A stretch of 64,000 nucleotides of DNA from JAVKBW01 sp040222995. Lineage in GTDB: Bacteria > Pseudomonadota > Alphaproteobacteria > UBA8366 > Aestuariispiraceae. Shown here in pieces: positions 25,259-33,912 of the stretch (its first letter is position 1; each line of letters starts with the position of its first letter). The notes below the pieces were generated by a model. It had not been told where the DNA came from. It made no database searches and saw nothing but the letters and a program-made list of their open reading frames with translations. Location of the stretch: the NCBI GenBank assembly GCA_040222995.1, contig JAVKBW010000039.1:62001-126000 (forward strand), written 5' to 3'. The position numbers were made by a program, and so were the translations under genes.

Positions 25259-26245
25259 CTAACCGCGCGCTACTGCTAGATTTTCCGCCTTTGCGCGCCC
25301 GTCGTTCGGGACGTCCGCATGGGTCACCGGCAGGACCCGGTTCGGGTCGGGAACCAGCATCTGCAACGGGCTGTCGCCCAGCGCGATATCGACGGGGGCA
25401 ATGCCGATCGTATCGCCGTCGGACTGGATCGGCTGACCAGCGGGGCCGTCGATGCGCACCTGATGCGCCTTCAGGATACGCACGCCGCTTTGCCGTGAAA
25501 TCCGGTTCATGACCAGCGCCAGACCATACCCCAGCAGGCCAAGCCGCCCGGTTTCCGGCACCAGAACGACCCGCACCGCCATTTCCCCCAACCGCGCGTC
25601 CGGCGCGATGACGAAAGGCCCGGCATAATGGCTGGCGTGGGTAACGATCACCAGACCCGCGCGATAGGCAACGCCATCGACCGTCACGTCGATTCCGGTC
25701 TGCGTCCCGGCGAAGATTTCCCGCAGGGCCGCGACGACATAGGCGAATTTGCCCGTCAGCCGCTTCAGGCGGCTTCCGACGCGGGCGACGACCCGCGCAT
25801 CCGCCCCGGCGCTGACCATCAGAAGGAACCCGCGCCCGTCCACCATGGCGGGGCGAACCTCCACCACATGGCCTTCCGACGGCAGGGCCGCTGCGTGGCG
25901 CATGCCAAGCCCCATGCCCAGTTCGAACGTCAGGACATTCGCCGTGCCCAAGGGCGCGATCGCCATGGGAATGGGCCGCCCGATCAGGCCGTTCGCCACT
26001 TCGTTGATCGTCCCGTCGCCGCCCGCCGCGACGACGACATCGACCGACCCGATGGGGATCGACCGCGCAATTTCGGTCGCGTGTCCGGCGAATTCCGTCT
26101 TGCGCAGCAGAACCTCATGCCCGCGCCCGCGCAGATGCTTCAGGAAACGGCGCAGGCGGCCGCGCTGAAAGAAGCCCGCGACGGGATTGTAGATTACCGC
26201 CACACGCTTGCGAATCGGGGGGGACACCGTTTTGGAATCAGACAC
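25259..26245 (-). CDS. Diacylglycerol kinase-family lipid kinase (YegS/DgkB-like)
   Basis: 328 residues. The catalytic fold is clear: 'VAVIYNPVAGFFQRGRLRRFL' at the N-terminus and the nucleotide motif 'VVAAGGDGTINEVANGLIG' near residue 75-93, followed by 'PLGTANVLTFELGM', all typical of the DAGK catalytic domain. It phosphorylates diacylglycerol or a related lipid. It is divergent from the PlcP-Agt pair, which would make and consume diacylglycerol, so a shared role in membrane lipid turnover is a reasonable inference. Confidence 0.88.
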   Translation of the reverse strand: MSDSKTVSPPIRKRVAVIYNPVAGFFQRGRLRRFLKHLRGRGHEVLLRKTEFAGHATEIARSIPIGSVDVVVAAGGDGTINEVANGLIGRPIPMAIAPLGTANVLTFELGMGLGMRHAAALPSEGHVVEVRPAMVDGRGFLLMVSAGADARVVARVGSRLKRLTGKFAYVVAALREIFAGTQTGIDVTVDGVAYRAGLVIVTHASHYAGPFVIAPDARLGEMAVRVVLVPETGRLGLLGYGLALVMNRISRQSGVRILKAHQVRIDGPAGQPIQSDGDTIGIAPVDIALGDSPLQMLVPDPNRVLPVTHADVPNDGRAKAENLAVARG

Positions 26246-26437
26246 GGAATTAAGACCTCAAACACCCTAAAATACCGCAAGAAACCCCGATAGGTTTCGT
26301 TTCCATGTCTCAAATATTAAACTTAGGTGAAGGTCAAGTATAAACCGGCCTTTTACTTATTTCTTTCATATTTCGACCGTATCCACTGCTGAAAAGGAAC
26401 GCCCCTGTCTTGGGGTTTCTGAAAGGCGGTGAATGCC

Positions 26438-27244
26438 ATGCACGGAATACGTGGAACAAGCCGGTATCGCACGGTCTGGATTTCGGACACGCACCTGGGC
26501 ACGCGCGGGTGTCAGGCCGAGTTCCTTCTGGACTTCCTGCGGCATACCGAATGCGAAACCCTGTATCTGGTGGGCGACATCATCGACGGCTGGCGCCTGA
26601 AACGGTCCTGGTACTGGACGGAAACACAGAACGAGGTGGTCCAGGAGGTCCTGAAGAAGTCCCGCCGCGGATGTCAGGTAATCTATGTCCCCGGCAACCA
26701 TGACGAAGTCCTGCGCGACTATACCGAACTCTTCTTCGGCGGCGTCTTGGTCAAGGAAGAGGCGATCCACAAGGGCGCCGACGGCCGACGCTATCTGGTG
26801 ATCCACGGCGACAAGTTCGATTCCGTCGTGCGCTATGCCAAATGGCTCGCCCTTCTGGGGGACTGGGCCTACACGGTGCTGCTCAGCACGAATACCTATG
26901 TCAACATGGTGCGGCGCTGGCTGAAACTGCCCTATTGGTCGCTGTCGGCCTATCTGAAGCACAAGGTGAAGAACGCGGTGGAATTCATCAGCCATTACGA
27001 AGACGCCGTCGTTCAGGAAGCCCGCAGGCGCGGCGTCGACGGCGTCGTTTGCGGCCATATCCACCATGCGGAAATGCGTGAAATCGACGGCGTCCTGTAC
27101 TGCAATGACGGCGACTGGGTCGAAAGCTGTACCGCGCTGGTGGAACGGGCCGACGGGTCGCTGGAAATCGTGCGCTGGACCGAAGTCGCCGAACAGGTGT
27201 CCCAGATCGACCCGAAGCGCCTGCCGGCGAAGGCATCCGCATGA
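26438..27244 (+). CDS. plcP: PlcP-like metallophosphoesterase (annotated elsewhere as LpxH-like)
   Basis: 268 residues of the calcineurin-like superfamily. Metal ligands: Asp17 and His19 (SDTHLG), Asp47 (GDIID), Asn87-His88 (GNHDE), His of 'HGDKFDS' and the 'GHIHHAEMR' pair. Such proteins are named UDP-2,3-diacylglucosamine diphosphatase by homology, but in marine alphaproteobacteria the type encoded directly before a glycosyltransferase is PlcP, a phospholipase C that turns phospholipids into diacylglycerol under phosphate starvation. The next gene overlaps by 4 bp, supporting that reading. GAAAGG precedes the ATG; a GTG at 26429 is an alternative start. No convincing Pho box is seen. Confidence 0.75.
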   Translation: MHGIRGTSRYRTVWISDTHLGTRGCQAEFLLDFLRHTECETLYLVGDIIDGWRLKRSWYWTETQNEVVQEVLKKSRRGCQVIYVPGNHDEVLRDYTELFFGGVLVKEEAIHKGADGRRYLVIHGDKFDSVVRYAKWLALLGDWAYTVLLSTNTYVNMVRRWLKLPYWSLSAYLKHKVKNAVEFISHYEDAVVQEARRRGVDGVVCGHIHHAEMREIDGVLYCNDGDWVESCTALVERADGSLEIVRWTEVAEQVSQIDPKRLPAKASA

Positions 27245-28326
27245 CGGAACCGCGCACAAAGGAATCGTTGTCCCCGCAACTGGCCGACATTCCGGGCGGC
27301 CGTCTTGTCATCGTCAGCGACGCCTGGTTCCCGCAGATCAACGGCGTGGTCCGGACCCTGGACCGCACCCGCGCGGAACTGACCAATCTGGGTGTCGACG
27401 TGCATGTCATCGGGCCGGACCGGTTTTTCACCATTCCCTGTCCGACCTATCCGGAAATCCGCCTGGCGGTGACCGCGAAATGGCGCCTGCCGCGCATTAT
27501 GGACGAATTGATGCCCGCCGCGGTCCATATTGCGACCGAAGGGCCGTTGGGGTCCGCCGCGCGCAGTTACTGCAAGAAGCGAAAGCATCCGTTTTCCACC
27601 AGCTTCCACACGCGGTTCCCGGAATATATCCATGCCAGGTGCCGGCTTCCGACGGGAATTACCTATGCCTGGATGCGCCGTTTCCACGGCGATGCGGAAG
27701 TCACCATGGTGACGACCCCGACCATGCGCGACGATCTGGCGGGACGCGGCTTCCGGCACCTGGAAATCTGGTCGCGGGGTGTGGACCTGGACCTGTTCCG
27801 GCCGCGCCCGAAGGACATTCTGGACTTCCCGCGCCCGATTTTCATGAATGTCGGCCGCGTCGCGGTGGAAAAGAATATCGGCGCGTTTCTGGACCTGCCG
27901 CTGCCCGGTACGAAGGTGGTGGTGGGCGGCGGCCCGCAATTGGACGAATTGAAGGCCGCCTATCCGAACGTGAAGTTCCTGGGCCCCAAGACGGGGGAGG
28001 ACCTGGCCGCCCATTACGCCGCCGCCGACGTCTTCGTGTTTCCCAGCAAGACCGATACGTTCGGGCTGGTCCTGCTGGAAGCATTGGCCAGCGGCGTGCC
28101 GGTCGCGGCCCTGCCGGTGCCGGGCCCGGTCGACGTCATAGGCGACGCGCCCTGCGGCGTTCTAAACCATGATCTGAAGGAAGCGGCGCTGAAGGCACTG
28201 GAAATAGACCCGAAACTGTGCCGCCAGCATGCCGAAAGCTTTTCCTGGCAGGCCTGCACCGACCAGTTCGTGCGCAACCTGTCCCCGGTTCTGGACCGGA
28301 ACGGAACGGTGTCCAGCGCGGCGTGA
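27241..28326 (+). CDS. agt: Glycosyltransferase family 4, Agt-like
   Basis: 361 residues, a GT-B enzyme: N-terminal 'VIVSDAWFPQINGVVRTLDRT' and 'HIATEGPLGSAARSYC', C-terminal 'FMNVGRVAVEKNIGAFLDL', 'VVGGGPQLDELK' and the E-x7-E nucleotide-sugar site in 'FGLVLLEALASGVPVAA'. The GxNGV loop and the His-x-Ala-Thr-Glu-Gly-Pro motif are those of MgtA/Agt diacylglycerol glycosyltransferases. With PlcP immediately upstream (ATGA overlap) it probably transfers glucose or glucuronate to diacylglycerol, replacing phospholipids. The sugar cannot be deduced. It ends 7 bp before the convergent DUF4384 gene. Confidence 0.82.
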   Translation: MTEPRTKESLSPQLADIPGGRLVIVSDAWFPQINGVVRTLDRTRAELTNLGVDVHVIGPDRFFTIPCPTYPEIRLAVTAKWRLPRIMDELMPAAVHIATEGPLGSAARSYCKKRKHPFSTSFHTRFPEYIHARCRLPTGITYAWMRRFHGDAEVTMVTTPTMRDDLAGRGFRHLEIWSRGVDLDLFRPRPKDILDFPRPIFMNVGRVAVEKNIGAFLDLPLPGTKVVVGGGPQLDELKAAYPNVKFLGPKTGEDLAAHYAAADVFVFPSKTDTFGLVLLEALASGVPVAALPVPGPVDVIGDAPCGVLNHDLKEAALKALEIDPKLCRQHAESFSWQACTDQFVRNLSPVLDRNGTVSSAA

Positions 28327-28333
28327 CCCGCCC

Positions 28334-29998
28334 CTACTGCGTTACCTGATAGGAAAGCGGGATCAGCGCCATGCGCGACAGGTCCATATCCGACAGCGCC
28401 TGAAAGAAAGCGGTGCCGTCAATGGCAGCATCCGCCGTTTCCGCGGCCGATGCCCCGATCGCGCCCCCCAGGTTTGAAAAATCTATGGGGGTAGTGCTGG
28501 TCAGGACCAGAAACATCTCGTGATCTTCCGGGTTGGGGGCACTCGCCGTACCCGGCAGCGGTGCGCTGGCCAGTTGCCGGTTTTCAGATGCGTGCGGCAG
28601 GCGCAGGCTTTCGCCGGCCCCCATGGTGAACTGCGCCTGATTTCCGGCGGGATAAACGCGCGCGACGCGGTTCAGCGCATCCCATGAGAAGACGCCGACA
28701 TAGGTGCGGGCATCCGCGTCCAGTTCCAGGCGCATGAATTCCCCGGTGCGGTAGACGGATTGTTCCAGGCGCGCGCGGACCGACGGGCGGATGACGCTGC
28801 CCAGCGGCCGCACACGGGCTTCCAGCCGCACCGCGACCCGTTCGCCCGACCCCTGGGGGGACACCGCTTCGAAGCTTTCGTCATAGGGAATCGCGTGCGT
28901 CAGCGTGTTCGCCAGAAGGGACGCCGCATCTGCTTCCGTCACAACCTCATGAATTGTCGGGTCGCCCCGACCCAGCGCCTGGGCGACGACGCGCGCACGG
29001 GCCAGATTCCGGGCCGCGCGCAGGGCCGACGCCCGATCCAGACGGGAGGAGACGACGGCTTCCCCCACGGCGGTGAAAAAGCCGCCGTCCGGTTCCGACC
29101 CCATCAGTTCGCCATCCATGACGCTGGCGGGGTCGATTTCCGCCCCGCCCAGTGCCACGGTCCGGTCGCCATGACGCAATTCGACCAGCAGGCTGAGCCG
29201 TTCCGGTCCGACATGCCACAGGACACCATGAACGGTATAGGCGGGGCGTTCCGGCAGCACCGCATCGTCATAGCCCAGCTGGGCGCGGGCGCGCGCCTCG
29301 CTGTAATCGGTCCGTGCGCGACGGTCGAAACGGCCGGACAGTTCCAGCACCAGCCGGTTCGACAGAAGCGTCCCGAAATCCGTCTGGTTGCCCGCGCGCT
29401 GGTCGATGACGACCGCATGGCCGATGCCGCCCGGCACTTCCACGGCCCGGTCGATCTGGTTCGCGATATCGGTGACCGCCAGGGGCCAGTCCTGTCCCCG
29501 GCCGATTTCATCCAGCGGGAATTCGCCCCTGCCGTGGCCGACGATGGTTGTGGTCGCAAGTGTGACCGCTGCACACGACACGGCCAACCCCCCTTCCCGC
29601 GGGGAGGTGGTGCAGATCACCTCCACATCGGCGCGCGCGGCTTCCAGGCGTGCGGCCATGTCGCCGCAGGTATAGAATTCCTCACACGACTGATAGACCT
29701 CATCCAGCCGTTCGCGGGACAGGACCGTGTGCCGCCCGCCGGATTCGCCGTAAAGCCCTTCCAGGATTTCCTCATACAGGCCGCGCGCGACGGTTTCCGT
29801 CAGGTTGCTGTCCGGCCCCCGCAGCGGCCTGAGCGCGATGCGCGTGCCGTCGGGGATGGTCTGCAGGACAGCCGCTGCGATTTCGTCTTCCGGGTCGGCG
29901 GGAACGGCGGCATCCTGCGCCATGGCAAGGGCGGGCGCGAACATACAGGCGATGCCCATCGCCCGTACCGCCTTTCCGCCTGTAAGCCATTCCATCAT
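28334..29998 (-). CDS. DUF4384 domain periplasmic protein
   Basis: About 554 residues with an N-terminal signal sequence ('GIACMFAPALAMA'). The first half, 'GTRIALRPLRGPDSNLTETVARGLYEEIL', 'VLSRERLDEVYQSCEEFYTCGD' and 'VEVICTT', resembles the TolB-N/CsgG-like fold used by periplasmic lipoproteins. The C-terminal 150 residues ('GEFMRLELDADARTYVGVFSWDALNRVARVYPAG' then 'LPHASENRQLASAPLPG' and 'MFLVLTSTTPIDF') match DUF4384, a beta-sandwich often fused to proteases or envelope proteins. Last gene of an eight-gene minus-strand run. The start may instead be 30022. Confidence 0.75.
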   Translation of the reverse strand: MMEWLTGGKAVRAMGIACMFAPALAMAQDAAVPADPEDEIAAAVLQTIPDGTRIALRPLRGPDSNLTETVARGLYEEILEGLYGESGGRHTVLSRERLDEVYQSCEEFYTCGDMAARLEAARADVEVICTTSPREGGLAVSCAAVTLATTTIVGHGRGEFPLDEIGRGQDWPLAVTDIANQIDRAVEVPGGIGHAVVIDQRAGNQTDFGTLLSNRLVLELSGRFDRRARTDYSEARARAQLGYDDAVLPERPAYTVHGVLWHVGPERLSLLVELRHGDRTVALGGAEIDPASVMDGELMGSEPDGGFFTAVGEAVVSSRLDRASALRAARNLARARVVAQALGRGDPTIHEVVTEADAASLLANTLTHAIPYDESFEAVSPQGSGERVAVRLEARVRPLGSVIRPSVRARLEQSVYRTGEFMRLELDADARTYVGVFSWDALNRVARVYPAGNQAQFTMGAGESLRLPHASENRQLASAPLPGTASAPNPEDHEMFLVLTSTTPIDFSNLGGAIGASAAETADAAIDGTAFFQALSDMDLSRMALIPLSYQVTQ

Positions 29999-30109
29999 CG
30001 ACAATTTCCAATCACCTGCCATCGCCCCGGGGAAGCGTAGGTAGCGCCCGCGGTCCCGTCAATCGGACGCGCCGGCCGGACCCGTTCCGTCGGCCCGGCC
30101 AATGCGCGG

Positions 30110-30823
30110 TCAATTCGTATAATCGCCCGTCAGATACCCGCCGCCGGACGCAAGCCCCAGGTCCGGGATTGTCGCGATCAGGCGCCGGGCCACATCGTCC
30201 GCCATGGATTCCGGCAGATCCCGGTCCGATTCCATGGATGTCGCTTCGAAGATGCCGATGACCGCGCCGATGGGCGACAGCGGCAGCCCGCCGTCCGACC
30301 GGGCGGTCACGTGACGCGCACGCCACAAATAATCTTCCCCCGACGCATCGGTGATCTGGGCGTCGATCCCGACCGTTTTTCGCGTCCACACGACGGCATA
30401 GATGCTGGCGTCCTGCCACGGGCGGAACTCCAGGAAATGCCGGCAGCGGGTGCGGCGCGTGTAATAGGCGCGGTCGTCCGGGTTGGTCAGGTTGACCAGC
30501 ATGCGGTCTTCGATCTGAAGCCGTTCGGTACCGCCGATGACGCGGGAAAACCGGTCGCGGGCATAACGCACCATCGCGGCTTCCAACACGTCGGCCCCGG
30601 CAAACAGCGCACCGTCCTCATCCGCCATCGGCAGGACGGTCACACAATCCGGCAGGTGAAGGTAATAGGCTTCGGTCAGGTCGACTTCCACTTCGCGGCG
30701 CAGGTCCGGCGGTGTTTCGCCGCCCGCGCCATAGGTTGTCGTCTGCTGGCCGGTGCTGACACAGGCACCAAGACCCAGCGCCGCCAGCACCATCAACGTT
30801 GCGCGGGAAAACAGCGTCGGCAT
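30110..30823 (-). CDS. Outer-membrane lipoprotein, GNA1162/CsgG-fold-like
   Basis: 237 residues from the ATG after AGGGAGGT. Lipobox LGAC (Cys21). The fold pattern 'LHLPDCVTVLPMADEDG', 'VLEAAMVRYARDRFSRVIGG' and 'RMLVNLTNP..DRAYYTRRTRCRHFLEFR' resembles GNA1162/DUF799 and LpoB-like proteins, which are outer-membrane partners of periplasmic machines; the match is tentative. It begins 2 bp after the upstream gene's stop, and its ribosome site lies inside that gene, so the two are coupled. Part of the envelope operon. Confidence 0.65.
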   Translation of the reverse strand: MPTLFSRATLMVLAALGLGACVSTGQQTTTYGAGGETPPDLRREVEVDLTEAYYLHLPDCVTVLPMADEDGALFAGADVLEAAMVRYARDRFSRVIGGTERLQIEDRMLVNLTNPDDRAYYTRRTRCRHFLEFRPWQDASIYAVVWTRKTVGIDAQITDASGEDYLWRARHVTARSDGGLPLSPIGAVIGIFEATSMESDRDLPESMADDVARRLIATIPDLGLASGGGYLTGDYTN

Positions 30824-30825
30824 TT

Positions 30826-32415
30826 CTATACCTCCCTGCAGGATTCGATCGGCGCAACCGTGACCCGGCCGTCGATCGGTTGCCCGTTCTGGCGGATATC
30901 CACGATGGAAAGCCCGCGCGACGACCATTCATAGCGGGCATCAACCTGTGCCCCGCCGCCCAGGCCGCCGTCGATCAGTTCCGACAGCCCGCCCAGAAGC
31001 AGCGCATCGGCACGGCGCGGGAACAGGCGCACCACCTGGGCCGACCCGTGGGTCAGACCGTGGCGGCTGTGGATCCGGCCAAGGACGGCGTTTTCCAGGG
31101 ACGGGATATCCCCTTCGGCGGCGCGCACGAAGCCGCTGTAGCGGCTGGTGTCGGCCATGACGGGCTGACCGGACGCACCGGATTCGAAATACAGGCCGCC
31201 TTCGCGGTTCATCAGCACGGTTTCCATGCCATAGCATTGGGTCAGGACAGAATAGAGCCGTTCGCGCGCCGACGCCGACGACGGCCAGGCGATCCGCACG
31301 GACGGGCCGGACCCGGTTTCCATCAGCCGCAGCAGGGCGCGACCCTGGCGTTCCGTCGCCCGGGATTCCGGCGCATTGGCGGCGACCTGAACTTCCCGCT
31401 GGGAGGGGGCGGAATCCGTGGTCGGTGCCGGGTCGGGTGCGGCCGCGCCCTGTTCATAGGGGTCGGGCTGCGGTTCCGAATTGTCCGGCTGTGCAACGGA
31501 TTCCGGCAGAGGGTCCAGTTCCGGCATCGGCGGCAAGGGTTCGCGCTGGCGCAGGCGTTCCAGGAGTTCTTCGGGCGATTCCTGCAGTTCCTGAACCGGT
31601 GCGTCTGCGGCAGGCGTTTCTATAGCGGGCGCTTCGGCGACCTGAACCAGTTCCGGCGCCGGTTGGGGCGCGGGGTCGGGGATCGGGTCCAGTTCGGTCA
31701 GGTCCGGCAGGGGCCCCTGTGCGCGCAGCCGTTCCAGCAACGCTTCGGGGGACTGCTGAACCGGCTCCGGGACGGCGGCCGCAACCTGGACCGGGGTGGC
31801 CTGCATCGGAGTCACGTCGACCGGTTCCCGGTCCTGCGATTCGGCCGGTTGTTCGGCGCGAAGGCGGGCCAGCAATTCTTCCGGGGTCTGACGCGGGGCT
31901 TCTGCCAGTTCGACCGGCGGCATAGGGTCGACCGGCGGCATAGGGTCAACCGGGGGGGCGGTGTCCTGTGCCGCCTGAACCGGCTGTTCGGCCCGCAGGC
32001 GTTCCAGCAGCTGTTCCGGCGTCTCCCGGATTTCATGATTGGCGGATTCGCGCGGCTGCATCGGGGTGACCGTATGGGTCGGCTGCGCCGCCGCAACGTT
32101 AGGTTCCGCCGGCGGCGTTTCCGCCGACTGTGCGGTTTCGACCTCTTCTTCCTGCGATTCGGTTTCGCCCGCCTCTTCCTCCGGCGGGTTCTCGAACTCC
32201 TCCGGCAGGGGGGGCGGGGATGGCAGGGCCACGGTAACTGGCATCTGCGGGGGTTCCGGGGCGATCTCCTCCGCCTGTTGGGGCGGGCGGGGCGGTTCCG
32301 GCGGCGGGTGTGCGTCGTCCGACGGGTCGCTGACGACCGACCAGGCCAGCAGCAGCGCCGTGATCAGCATCAGCCCGGTCGCGGCGCGGTCTGCAAGTTT
32401 CTTTCGGACGGCCAT
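30826..32415 (-). CDS. Long Pro-rich membrane-anchored protein with four LLERLR repeats
   Basis: 529 residues. One membrane segment (about 11-28) leaves a periplasmic chain: residues 35-340 are Pro/Glu/Ala/Gln-rich, and within them a helical motif S/T-P-E-x-L-L-x-R-L-R-x-x-x-P occurs at 131-145, 176-190, 221-235 and 279-293. The first three are exactly 45 residues apart. Residues about 345-529 form an ordered domain ('RIAWPSSASARERLYSVLTQCYGM', 'HSRHGLTHGSAQVVRLFPR', 'DGRVTVAP') I do not recognise. The TonB-like layout (anchor, Pro-rich spacer, C-terminal domain) suggests reaching across the periplasm. It lies two genes after the ExbB/TolQ-like gene. Confidence 0.7.
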   Translation of the reverse strand: MAVRKKLADRAATGLMLITALLLAWSVVSDPSDDAHPPPEPPRPPQQAEEIAPEPPQMPVTVALPSPPPLPEEFENPPEEEAGETESQEEEVETAQSAETPPAEPNVAAAQPTHTVTPMQPRESANHEIRETPEQLLERLRAEQPVQAAQDTAPPVDPMPPVDPMPPVELAEAPRQTPEELLARLRAEQPAESQDREPVDVTPMQATPVQVAAAVPEPVQQSPEALLERLRAQGPLPDLTELDPIPDPAPQPAPELVQVAEAPAIETPAADAPVQELQESPEELLERLRQREPLPPMPELDPLPESVAQPDNSEPQPDPYEQGAAAPDPAPTTDSAPSQREVQVAANAPESRATERQGRALLRLMETGSGPSVRIAWPSSASARERLYSVLTQCYGMETVLMNREGGLYFESGASGQPVMADTSRYSGFVRAAEGDIPSLENAVLGRIHSRHGLTHGSAQVVRLFPRRADALLLGGLSELIDGGLGGGAQVDARYEWSSRGLSIVDIRQNGQPIDGRVTVAPIESCREV

Positions 32416-32464
32416 TGTCGTTGCCTTTCAGCGGCTCTTTCACCGACCGGGGCGGAATGCCCGA

Positions 32465-33283
32465 TCAGTCGATCGTGTGTTCCAGGAAAAACAGCTCCAT
32501 ATCCTCGATCATCCGGTCCAGGTCGCGGACCCGTTCGGACGGCGACATCATCGCCTGACCTGACGCCAGCTGGACGCTGTCGGTGTTCTGGAAACCAAGC
32601 GCGAGGTCCAGTGGATCCGGCGTGCGCGGTGCCGACGCCTGAGCGCCCGCGGACGACAGGACGGATGCGTTCGGGTCGACCGACACGCGCGGCAGGGCGG
32701 CGACGCTTTCCGCCTCCCCCAGGTCCGGCAGCGGTTCCAGCGTCACGCGTTGGGTTTCGGCAGCGGCCTGGGGAATGTCTTCCGCCGGCGGTGGCGCAAT
32801 CACGCCCGCATTCGGGTCATAGCTGGTGACCGGCGGTTCAACGACCGGGGCCTCGGTTACCGCGACGCGGGTTTCCACGGCCGGAGCCTGGGGTTCGGCG
32901 GCGGCTTCGACCACCGGTGCGGGGGTTTCGCGCACCGGTTCGGCTGAGACCGGCGCCGGAAGTTCGGCGATTTCCCGTGCCTGTTCGGCGGGTTCGGCGG
33001 GTTCGGCGGGATCAGCAGCCACTTCTTCCGTGGCGGCGGTCGCAATTTCCGGGTCAGCTTCGGCGACGGGCGCGGGTTCGACCGCCGTTTCGACCGCCGG
33101 TGTTTCCGCGACATCGGCCGCAGGTGCCGTTTCTGCCGGGGTAGAATCAACCGGGACGGAAATGGCGGGTGCGGCCGCTTCGGTGTCGTCGCCCAGGAAG
33201 GGAATGTCGATCCGGCCTTCGGCGGCGAAAAGATAGCCCAGCGAGGCAAGGACGACGGCGTTGAACAGAAGATGTTTCATCAC
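32465..33283 (-). CDS. Single-anchor Ala/Glu/Pro/Val-rich periplasmic protein
   Basis: 272 residues. N-terminal hydrophobic anchor ('LLFNAVVLASLGYLFAA'), then about 150 residues almost wholly Ala, Glu, Pro and Val with 'PAEPAEPAEQA' blocks, and a more ordered C-terminal 70 residues ending 'ERVRDLDRMIEDMELFFLEHTID'. No known domain. Like the next gene it has a membrane anchor plus an extended spacer, so a periplasm-spanning tether is plausible. Shares the operon and the codon use of the flanking genes. Confidence 0.65.
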   Translation of the reverse strand: MMKHLLFNAVVLASLGYLFAAEGRIDIPFLGDDTEAAAPAISVPVDSTPAETAPAADVAETPAVETAVEPAPVAEADPEIATAATEEVAADPAEPAEPAEQAREIAELPAPVSAEPVRETPAPVVEAAAEPQAPAVETRVAVTEAPVVEPPVTSYDPNAGVIAPPPAEDIPQAAAETQRVTLEPLPDLGEAESVAALPRVSVDPNASVLSSAGAQASAPRTPDPLDLALGFQNTDSVQLASGQAMMSPSERVRDLDRMIEDMELFFLEHTID

Positions 33284-33345
33284 TCAAAAATCCTTTTTAA
33301 AGATCCGTCCGCCACACCGTGCCCCATGTTCTGCGGGGCGGGCCG

Positions 33346-33912
33346 TCAGGCGGCGGGTTCGTCGACGAAGACCGCGTCTTCGACTGTGTCGCGGGCCGGT
33401 TCGACCGTGGGTTCCAGGACTTCGATCCGGTCTTCCACCGCCTGATGGGTCAGCAGCAGCAGTGCGCGCAGCCCCGTCGACAGCGGCAGTCCGATGACAG
33501 ACGTCAGAAAGGCCAGGCTGAACTGTTCGGTCAGCGTGCCGATCACGCCCTGCACCGTTTCCGGCGTCAGTTCCGTATGCGCCAGCGTGCCGATGCCGAT
33601 GCTGATCCCCAACAGGGTGAAGGTCAGTGCCAGCGTGGCGATGGACGAAGACGCATGCAGGCCCGCTTCCAGCCAGAAGTCGGAATTCGCATTGCGCTGG
33701 ACGATCCGGACCCAGGCCAGCACCGCGGCGAAGACCAGCGCACCCAGAAGCACAAGGAACGTCGTCCCCAGGGTCCCGGCCAGCCATTCCAGCAGCTCTG
33801 CCGCGGAAAGGTCGGTTGCCCCGGTCGCCAGCGCGGTCGCGATCACCGCGCCGCCAAGCAGGAAGCTTGCCGTGCGCAGTGCCGCGGAGCCCATGCCGAA
33901 GATCCCCGACAT
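33346..33912 (-). CDS. MotA/TolQ/ExbB-like channel protein
   Basis: 188 residues. Three membrane segments are visible: about 14-34, 43-66 and a pair of amphipathic ones around 85-110 and 126-150. The sequence 'SSIATLALTFTLLGISIGIGT' followed by 'LTEQFSLAFLTSVIGLPLSTGL' follows the ExbB/TolQ pattern (LLGxxGTVxG ... AL..T..GL..A). The acidic C-terminus is cytoplasmic. Such proteins form proton-driven channels with ExbD/TolR; none is adjacent. The ATG overlaps the upstream stop by one base (TGATG). Family match is by pattern and needs an HMM search. Confidence 0.6.
   Translation of the reverse strand: MSGIFGMGSAALRTASFLLGGAVIATALATGATDLSAAELLEWLAGTLGTTFLVLLGALVFAAVLAWVRIVQRNANSDFWLEAGLHASSSIATLALTFTLLGISIGIGTLAHTELTPETVQGVIGTLTEQFSLAFLTSVIGLPLSTGLRALLLLTHQAVEDRIEVLEPTVEPARDTVEDAVFVDEPAA

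Noticed and set aside
26340..26437. Pho box before the PlcP-like gene
   Set aside because: An 11-bp repeated TATTTC is present but does not resemble the CTGTCAT consensus.
30799..32829. 676-residue Arg/Gly/Phe-rich frame on the plus strand
   Set aside because: Reverse complement of the Pro/Glu-rich linkers; low complexity only.
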